A stretch of 64,000 bases of DNA from Cladochytrium replicatum. Its lineage: Eukaryota; Chytridiomycota; Chytridiomycetes; Cladochytriales; Cladochytriaceae. This document shows positions 56,519 to 64,000 of this stretch, one piece after another (within the stretch, counting starts at the first letter, position 1; each line of letters begins with the position of its first letter). The stretch lies in the NCBI GenBank assembly GCA_025526935.1, contig JAHLKD010000003.1:744001-808000 (forward strand). Direction: 5' to 3'. The notes beneath the pieces were generated by a model. It did no database searches and was not told the DNA's origin. It saw only the letters and a program-made list of their open reading frames with translations. A program made the position numbers and the translations under genes.

Positions 56519-57683
56519 TTACGTTTCGTTCACATTGAGCAGCAGAGTGCTCGCATCAACGTACACTTTATTTGTCCCCTGCGACACGATCGCCGCAATT
56601 TCACGTGCAGTTTCGATCCTTCGCAGCTGAACGAACCCGGGGTTGCTCTTCACGGCCTGTCCGATCAACTCGGCGGATTTGGCTTCTCCCTCGGCACGAA
56701 CAATCACAGACTGCTTCTCCTGTCGTGCACGGTCAACTACGTACGATGCCTGCTGCGCTTCCTGCTGGGCTGTTGAATGGAAATGGGGTCACTTTTGTTG
56801 TTTTGATTTGTTGTCGCTTTCCGAAATTACCAATCTGCTTGGCTTCGACACTGGCCATGAATTCGGGGCTAAAATTGACGTGCGTCATCGACACGTCATC
56901 AACTACAATGTTGAATTGTTGTGCCCTCCTCACAAGATCGTCCTTGATCAACCTCGATACCTACCCATCAACATATTACAATACTTTCGAGAAACAAGTA
57001 AGAGATTCAAATTCACACCTTCTCACGCTGGGCGAGTAGCTGGTTGGCGTTGAACTGGGCAACCACACTCTTCAGAATCTCGTTCACGATCGATGGGAGA
57101 ACACGCTCGTCATAATCCGTCCCGAGGTTCTGATAAATTTGCGGGAGTGCGGGGACGTATGGCCGCGATAGTACACGGACCGTAATGTTCACCATCTGCA
57201 AATCTAATGAAATGAAATGGGAAAAAATGAGCTCATCGACTCCAAAAAATGATATGTTTTGGACTGACCTTTGGTTCCGGTGAGCGACGCAATGTTCCTC
57301 GGCTTTGCGCGAACATCGTACAAAATCGGGTACTCGAACCAAGGAACCAAAAAATGTGTGCCTTCCTCGTACACCTTGTCCACCACACCCCCAATTCGAG
57401 TAAACTTGACCGCCCTGTGTCCTCCTTGCACTAAACAATAATGCCGTTTAGTTTAAAATTATGTGTTCGAATTGCGATCCCTTCTTCGCTATTGCTGACC
57501 GTTGAACAAGCACGTGTTGAAGCCAAGGTAGCCCACCACGCCGATCCCCAGAAGCGTTCCCATCAACCCGACGCCTGCAAATCCGCCGCCAGAGTTGTTT
57601 GAGCCGCTGGATCGCGAGCCGGTTCCACGGGGAAGCATGCCCTGGATCGTTCTCCGCAAATCGTTTGCCGCTTTTCTCGACAT
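56519..57683 (-). CDS. PHB2: Prohibitin 2
   Basis: Subunit of the ring-shaped prohibitin complex of the mitochondrial inner membrane. Exons 57683-57500, 57430-57269, 57203-57019, 56960-56831 and 56769-56519 give 303 residues (introns 58-69 bp). An N-terminal basic stretch ([16 protein letters not shown]) and one membrane helix (about 34-56, [19 protein letters not shown]) precede the SPFH/PHB domain: [68 protein letters not shown] and [15 protein letters not shown]. The C-terminal coiled coil is [20 protein letters not shown]. The DLQMVN and NVxGGHRA forms point to PHB2 rather than PHB1. The stop TAA overlaps a strong GTAAGT donor. Confidence 0.95.
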
Positions 57684-58540
57684 AGTTTTCCGTACGACCT
57701 AGTTGCGGGTCAACTCAATTGAAGAGAATTTCCAGTCGAAGCCGACAAACACGAATCTTGGAGTGAGCACAGCCCCACAGAGATTATAAACTTGATACAA
57801 AATGTTTGAATAGTTCTGTTTCGACGTTTCAACGAGGAAGTACTTTGGTGCTGTTTACTTGTAGATACTTAACAATTAATGATCATAAACATAAATTGTG
57901 GACCGATCCACGAGTGCTATGATGGCTTTCTGAACGAGAACTAGCAACTCATTGATCGTTCGGCCAGCCGAGAAAGCTCTACGAGTCCGAAAAGATTGCA
58001 TTATCTGTTTGGGCTGTGTGGGTGGTAGGGATTGCCGTCTTTCTGAGTTTTGAGCTTCACAATATGGTGCGTTACACTCGGTGCGTTACACTCGCGGTTA
58101 TCGTGTGATTGGTCTAAATAATCGAGAAGTAAACAAACCCTTCTTGATTGAACTCAGTTGTTCTGTCGTGTGATCATCGGTTGGAATCGCAACCACCAAG
58201 AACTTACAGTAGCCAGGTAGGTCAGAACGAATTGGAATGACTGATTTCATAAAATGGAACTAGCATGCAAGTTCCTCCCTTTGCTGCTCCCTTTCTCGAA
58301 CTTAAGGCTATGGGCCAACACTGTCTCTAGTTTGAATTCAAAACTTCTTACCAAAACCTGCACTTAAGATTCTTTACTTGAACTAATACATTTGAATACA
58401 ACACAGTCAGAAAAGTACTGAAATGCAAACACGGCTCCTTCAACAAACTCCAAACAAACACCGCCGTAGCCCCTGAGAGTTTGTCTTGCAACCAGCCAAA
58501 ATCAATGCACAAGTGAATGGCACATAAAGTTAAGCACGAT
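57684..58540. other. Intergenic upstream of PHB2
   Basis: No gene. A perfect 14-bp tandem repeat GTGCGTTACACTCG lies at 58067-58094. Confidence 0.5.
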
Positions 58541-60251
58541 TTACCTCATAGGAGAGTGCGCCGTCATAGCTTCTTCGCTGTTTCGGAACTGCATGAAAAT
58601 CGTTTGCCGAATCCCTCGAACCAGCTTTCCACTGATCTCACCTTCCTTCCTTGCCCACCGACTCAAAATGCTTTTCAGGTCAGCTTCACTTTGTACACAT
58701 GTGTTTCGAGCAATTACGGAGTCGCTGGGGTTTTTCTCCTCGACCTCGAGAACAGTAGCTTTCTGTGGCACAGGAAAGTATTCCGCCCCTGGAAAGGATT
58801 CGACCCGAACAGCACCGGAAGTCTCTGACAAAAGATCGTTGGACTCCGTGGATACCACCCTGAGTGCGTTCGGCAATCTCACCATCTGTCGGTAACAGGC
58901 AGTTGCTGCAGATCGGGGTTGAATGGTTGAAGATGGCTGAGCGATCCGAGCTATTGAAAAAAGGGGTTATCATTTGCACTGCGCAACACTGCCAAGATGA
59001 TCAGGGTGTACCACCATTCACTAAAGAGCCTGCCTGCCCGGCGTCCGGGAAACTACGATCTGCATTTGATCGATTGTGTCGTTGAAAATCCGAGGGTCGA
59101 GCACTTGATGTAAGGTTTGCAGGTCGACTTTGGCTTACTTGAGGGTGCCAATATGGAGATGTATTTGGTTGCCTGGCACACCACTTTCAAAGGAAAGAGT
59201 TGAAAATACGAATCAATGATCTCTTGTACATGCTCACGTTCCGTCTCCACCACGTCTGGCTTCATATCACCCGGAACATCGCAACGAAACCTGTACCGGA
59301 CGCTGATATTCCTTGGATTTCCATGAAGTTTTGCTGTGAACTAGAATGAAGGCAATCGTTTGGTCAATCACGATTGTGAAGAAGAACGAAGCGATGTAAT
59401 CCTTATGGAGTGGGACCAAAATGCACTTCTTGCGTGGTCCAAAGTTTTGAAAAGAATCCAAATTTCCTGTCGACCTTGTTCACGGCACATGACTGGAACT
59501 TAACCTCCGCGCAGGGCGACCATGCTTTAACAGCAGATGTGATTGCATCCTTGCTTGCGAAAGCGGTGTTTTGAATTATCAGGAAGTTGCTGATTCGGCT
59601 AACATTCGCGATCCGGTTGCATGAGTTTCTGATGCCATGTGAACAGATCCGCACGAATCAGGGCAGTTTTTTATCGTCAAAAGTTGGCAATCGAAGTCGG
59701 ACAAACTCTTACCTTCCTCCAAGACATCATTCTTTTGGTCGTCAAGTACATCGGAGCCATACAAGTTGCTGCTTGTCAGCTTAGCCCGCGTCTTCAAGGT
59801 CATTATCGAATGCAGAAGAATGTGTATATCCGAGAGCTAGATCGTTGAGAACTTACCCTGGCACTTGAGCAACTCAGTTTTCAAAATAGTAGGTACTCCC
59901 TGTCCATAGCCGAAGTTAACAGTTAAGCCATCTTCCCCACCAGAAAGTGTACTCCAAAGCTACAGGTAAAAGATTATCAGGGCTCTTTCTCTGCGTGAAA
60001 GAAGTATCACTACCATAAACAAGCTCATTCCCAGCTCTGCCTCTGCAATGGCGCGAAAAGTAACCCAGACTTCCTTATCGCCGTTCTCGCAAGAAAAGAC
60101 ACTCGTTTTCAGTCGCCCCCTGCCCGATAGGTCGTTTAATGCCCTGCGTAGCGCCCCTTCGTGCTTGAAGAACGGACTGCGGACAACGTGGAGGTTGTTT
60201 GTTCGCATTGCTCTTTTTTTGGGGGCAGGGAGTGCTTCTGCAGCTGGATGA
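58541..60251 (-). CDS. Unrecognised multi-exon gene, model incomplete (copy A)
   Basis: I do not recognise the family. Segments with good splice signals are readable on the minus strand. From about 60220: MRTNNLHVVRSPFFKHEGAL to AELGMSLFM, spliced phase 0 (GTAGTG...TGTAG) to LWSTLSGGEDGLTVNFGYG and ILKTELLKCQ (donor GTAAGT), then ATCMAPMYLTTKRMMSWRK (donor GTAAGA). Further down come FRCDVPGDMKPDVVETEREH and VQEIIDSYFQLFPLKVVCQ (about 59120-59290). Last is 58885-58541: ETSGAVRVESFPGAEYF, then ADLKSILSRWARKEGE and GIRQTIFMQFRNSEEAM, ending at an AG|GTAAAT donor. Exons between could not all be joined in frame, so start, end and integrity are unknown; it may be two genes or a partial pseudogene. 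Confidence 0.4.
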
Positions 60252-60481
60252 GTTCTACTTGAGTTTGCTTGAGATGTTGTATATGAGAAGCGTTTGTCTG
60301 ATTGGCCCGCGACTAGTACGTTGCTAAACAGAAGAATTGTTCGTTCGTTCAAGGAATTAATAAAGGACACACATCGAAAATTGCATTGACAATAGTCTTC
60401 ATGGCTGGAATCATCCGGCTGACAAAGTTACACATACTCAAAGCAAACACCACCAAAACATCCAGACAGCATGTCCCGCAA

Positions 60482-61090
60482 CTATGAAAGAGAAAGCGAG
60501 TCAGGGCTTGACATTATTGAATTTTTTGGCCATTTATGCATACTAATGTATATCTCGTACGAGGGGTATGCTTTCATTGTCTGTTCAATCGAACCAAACT
60601 GTATGAGCACAACTTGCCGCATTCCGCCCAGCAGCCTGGCCTTGATCAAGCTCGTCTTTTCCTTGATTGACCATTCGTCCATTATCTTCTTGAGATCCGC
60701 GTTGTGCATCAGGCGGGTCTTTCTCGCAATCAAGCTAGCAGTCGCTCATTATTGTCTCCTTGATAGAATATAAATCGGCGACTTTTGGAGCACGGAAGTA
60801 TTCCGCCCCTGGTGCCTCTACTGCTCCTGAAGCGTCTTCTAAATGCACTTCGATTTTTTCAAGTGCTCCAAGAATGAGACATGGCTGTTCCGACTGTCAG
60901 TGCTGCGCGAACCTTGTGTTCCTCGGCCTCAGCGAAGAATGCTCCACTTCTTGAGGCATCCATGCTTGAAGTAGAGTATACCATGACTATAGCTTGAGCA
61001 ATTTGCGGTACGAATTCTTGCGCAAAAGGCGACGGCAAGGTCAATGACTCGGCTGGAGTGTGATCTCCGAAAGAGTTTCTGTTCAACGAT
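60482..61090 (-). pseudogene. Partial duplicate of the copy A 3' segment, broken (copy B)
   Basis: Repeats the order of the 58541-58885 block: EDASGAVEAPGAEYF, a frame break with TAG after ETIMSDC, then IARKTRLMHNADLKKIMDEW, GGMRQVVLIQFGSIEQTMKA. The matching copy A text is SGAV...PGAEYF, IARNTC, ADLKSILSRW, GIRQTIFMQF. Upstream it has TPAESLTLPSPFAQEF and QIAQAIVMVYSTSS in one frame. Divergence is large (under half identical by eye), so the duplication is old. Confidence 0.45.
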
Positions 61091-63558
61091 TGTCCGAGTT
61101 GCGTGGGTTGAGTGGTTGGTAACTAATTTGATTATTTTGATGAATGATCTCGAACGCTTGATTTGGTGGTGGGAGGTCGAATCGATGTTCTGGCTTCAGG
61201 ACTGAAGCAGGTTGATGTTTCCGGGTGCCGCTGTTTGCAGCGGTTGGGTGTGGTGAAGTTAAAATACTGTTTTTGACTACCGCACCAATATGGTCAATCA
61301 TTCCTTGACTACCGCACCAATATGGTCAATCATTCCATCAGTCAGTCACCATGATACCTATCACGAACTTTGCGATCTTCCCAAAATTACCAATACTTTC
61401 TTCCTGAACTAAAAGGTTAAAAGTAGAATAATTTCGCACATTAAATCATTCAGAAATGTAGGGTTTGAGAACAACCAAACCAAATTTGTTGCTTGTCGAG
61501 CTGATTCAATAAGGGCTGGATTATTTTGTAATCACTTTAGACGTGCAAGCTCGCGTTGCTTTATGAGCTGAAGGGAATGGGGTGCCAGATCACTTGACGA
61601 TTGGTTCTTGGCAAACTCCCCTAGCCTTGATCGTTGTGACTGGCGACAATTTCTTGAGAGCGAAATCGGGGGTCTTGCCTTCAGCAAAAGCAGTAGTTTG
61701 TACGATCAGAAAGGTGCTCACCGTCTGCTTTGACCCACATGCTTAGATCCGCTTGCCGTGTCGCCGACTACTTCCCACCTGGTGAGTCAGCACCTTCAAT
61801 CACCATTCGGGGCATTCACCTTGCTTTCAGGTTTTTCGAACTGATTTGCTTAGCTTTGGCTTTTCGTCCTCAATGATGCGGATCCAATTATTTCTTAAAG
61901 GTCCTTGCCGTCAGTCCAGCATTGATTTTGGTATTTTTGAACAAGGAAACGAAAAAGGAAGTCGTTGTGGATTTTGGGTACCGTTTTGAGTTCTGCTAGC
62001 TTTCATAGCTGGGGTAACGAATTAGATTTGTGGTCATTACAGTATTACTCACAAGAGGCCCTTCGTGCGTTTTCAAAGATTTCGAACAGGGTCCCCAATG
62101 TTACTGGAGGTACATGTTCCCAAGGTGCTTGCGTAAGTTAAGACTATATGAAGGTCAACACAGCTGTTGTTCCACTTACAGCTTGCTCACCATCAAAATT
62201 TATGCAATCCCTCGCGCTTGAAGAGTTTCACTGCCAAATACAAGCCTTAATGGTTTGATCCGTTAAATGGATTAACATGATTGAAACCGGCTGGCGACTA
62301 TTTCTTGTATCTGGGTATGAAGGTCTATATGGACGGCTCCGTCAGCAGGAACGAGCTGGACATACATTAGTTAGATCATTCGCGCGCTTCAGCGAGTCTG
62401 GCCGTAGAAGATGAGGCCAATTCCCAAAAAAGGAAGTGAATTTGAACCGCGCTCAAGAAGTTTTAGGTTGCAAAAGATATGGTTGATATTGTTGTTAACT
62501 GCTATATTGTCAACTCGTATTAATTTTCTTTTCTCTTTTGTTTTGTTACCATTCCGTCGTTCACAGCTGTTCAGGAATTTGGGAAAGTATCGCAAGCGAT
62601 ATTCTGGTCTTTACCTTAACATCCAGCAAGGAACAGGAAGTCTGCTCCTAAGTGCACTCTCCTTTCCGATATATCAGCCTACATATCCACTTTTCTTGCA
62701 AATATGTCTGTTTTATCTGAGGTGTGAACTTAATTATTCTGACGACGCTCATCCATATTGATGTATAACCTTGAAAAGTCTGGACTTGTAGATGAAGTAG
62801 CGGCGTGTTGAGACTCAAATTACTTCAGCAGGCTTTCAAATCAGACACGGAGTCAAAATAAAAATCGAGTTGGGTTTCACTTCGGTGGATGTTTGGAGTG
62901 GATGGTTTGGCCGGTACAAATTTGTGCTCTGTTAGAATAGCCTTATGTAATCGATAATTTGAGGAACTTCTGGCGGTGTGACTGTTTATTGATGGGATGG
63001 AAATTAGCTTCTTATGGGGGATAGTAGTGCCGATGAGTTGATAGATAATGGTTCTTTCCGGTAGGTGTAATCTTGCGGACTTAAATACTGGCAAATATCA
63101 TTGAAAGGCAGCAGAATGGTATGCGCATAAAGTGGTTGTGTTGGATTCTCGTATTCTTTATGTTTTGGGTGCAACGATGGTTTTTTCCCGTCGGTGGTGC
63201 AACTCGAGTCATGATCAGGCAATGTGGCAAAGATCTTGACATTCGCTGTAACAATGATCGACTTCTTCTTTGCAGATTAAACAGACACTTTTTTCGGGTC
63301 AACGCTTGTGTAGCTTTGCTGGCTTAATGACCCTGACGATAGGAGAGGGAACCGGAAAGATTCGGATGTTTGGTGGAACAAAATCATTGATCCAGACACT
63401 TTGCTTCCACTTTCCTTAAACTGAACTTGCTATCCCAAATTTCATTTCGGTTGATCTTCGTCATATTTGCAGTGGCTTTGACATATTCTTTTTCCAGTGG
63501 GTTTGACATCTTGATTTTTAACACTTCCCAATTGCCCAGTCTTCATTGCCACAAAACA
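61091..63558. other. Long stretch without supported gene
   Basis: About 2.5 kb with short open frames only. A perfect tandem repeat 2 x 32 bp lies at 61274-61337. The frame at 62411-62761 has hydrophobic stretches but no start context or family likeness that I can support. Confidence 0.45.
61274..61337. repeat. Tandem repeat, 2 x 32 bp
   Basis: Two copies of a unit beginning TGACTACCGCACCAATATGG, period 32, with no difference seen. Confidence 0.85.
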
Positions 63559-63774
63559 ATGGCTCGCTTGCTTACAGTTGCACTTCTCCTCGTGCTCGCA
63601 CTCGCTCCTGCATTCGCAATGCAAGTACCGCCAACGGAAATAGAACTCGGTGAGCTCCCTGTTGACGGTGTGAAGTTGGAACGTCGCCAGATCGAGCGGT
63701 TCGACCTGGACGAGTCGACTTTGAACGAGAAGGTCCATATCTACATCAACAAGGCGGCTGACAACGATGCCTGA
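63559..63774 (+). CDS. Small secreted protein, 71 aa
   Basis: ATG 63559 (context ACAATGGC) opens a clear signal peptide, MARLLTVALLLVLALAPAFA, with cleavage expected after AFA. The mature part is only about 50 residues, acidic, without Cys, and has a dibasic site (VKLERRQIERF) near its middle. It could be a small secreted factor or a processed peptide precursor. No family recognised. The frame is open 132 bases further upstream but without a better start. A frame this short can arise by chance, although the signal peptide is convincing. Confidence 0.5.
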   Translation: MARLLTVALLLVLALAPAFAMQVPPTEIELGELPVDGVKLERRQIERFDLDESTLNEKVHIYINKAADNDA

Positions 63775-64000
63775 ACGTCACCAACGCAATATTAATGCTG
63801 AATGGAGATCGCACCTCGTTGCAGATATCGGCTCTAATGGGAATAATGGTTGTGAAGGGAAAGGGCAGACTTCTCGGGCAGTAGAGAGTGTTGTCCTGTA
63901 CTATCTTCTTTAATGATCCTCTTTTGCAAATTCAAAAAATAAGATTGTATTTTTGACCGTTACTTGTCTTTTTTCATGTGAATGTGGTGGTGCATTCCGT

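Noticed and set aside
62389-62470. Possible tRNA with a TTCAAATTC-like B box on the minus strand
   Set aside because: No A box at proper distance and no cloverleaf could be drawn.
62411-62761. 116-codon hydrophobic open frame
   Set aside because: AT-rich, no start context, no conserved motif; hydrophobicity follows from T-rich sequence.

Overview
The window is nuclear DNA of a fungus, most likely a chytrid (Chytridiomycota). Protein-coding genes carry many short GT-AG introns, nearly all 48-73 bp, and encode fungal versions of GCN1, C1-tetrahydrofolate synthase, prohibitin 2, a SulP transporter, a CTR copper transporter and a carnitine-type mitochondrial carrier. Decayed arrays of 'DWW' ankyrin-like repeats, which I associate with chytrid genomes, support the same placement. 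The organism assignment is inference; no rRNA, tRNA or mitochondrial sequence was seen.

Layout. 1-6661: 3' three quarters of GCN1 (+). 6775-10223: two broken CLC chloride-channel copies around a decayed DWW repeat array. 10224-13700: little coding sequence except one frame-broken Trp/Cys-rich ORF. 13701-14709: Pho85/PCL-type cyclin (-). 15478-19335: tandem pair of single-pass membrane proteins with a DUF4097-like beta-solenoid ectodomain. 20173-23181: kelch-repeat membrane protein pseudogene (-). 23679-26385: an unrecognised disordered protein and a CTR copper transporter with a duplicated Cys/Met-rich ectodomain (both -). 26688-30890: DWW array, carnitine/acylcarnitine carrier (+), another DWW remnant. 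30891-36217: short-chain dehydrogenase/reductase (SDR) cluster with two intact and two broken copies, a 407-bp near-identical tandem duplication and a 100-bp one. 36579-39460: protein kinase (+) and NAD-dependent epimerase (-), convergent. 40384-42087: C2H2 zinc-finger protein (-). 42581-43553: ER J-domain protein (-), divergent from 43959-48115 C1-THF synthase (+). 49085-49395: fifth SDR fragment. 50476-51711: unrecognised Cys-rich protein. 52560-52880: Ty1/copia remnant. 53681-55979: SulP sulfate transporter (-). 56519-57683: prohibitin 2 (-). 58541-61090: unrecognised, partly duplicated and partly decayed locus (-). 63559-63774: small secreted protein.

The housekeeping genes are independent; there is no operon-like logic. 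The accessory parts show repeated local duplication followed by decay (SDR, CLC, DWW repeats, the 58-61 kb family). Exon coordinates were placed by hand from splice signals. Where a full model is given, the summed exon lengths are divisible by three and the joins restore family motifs.
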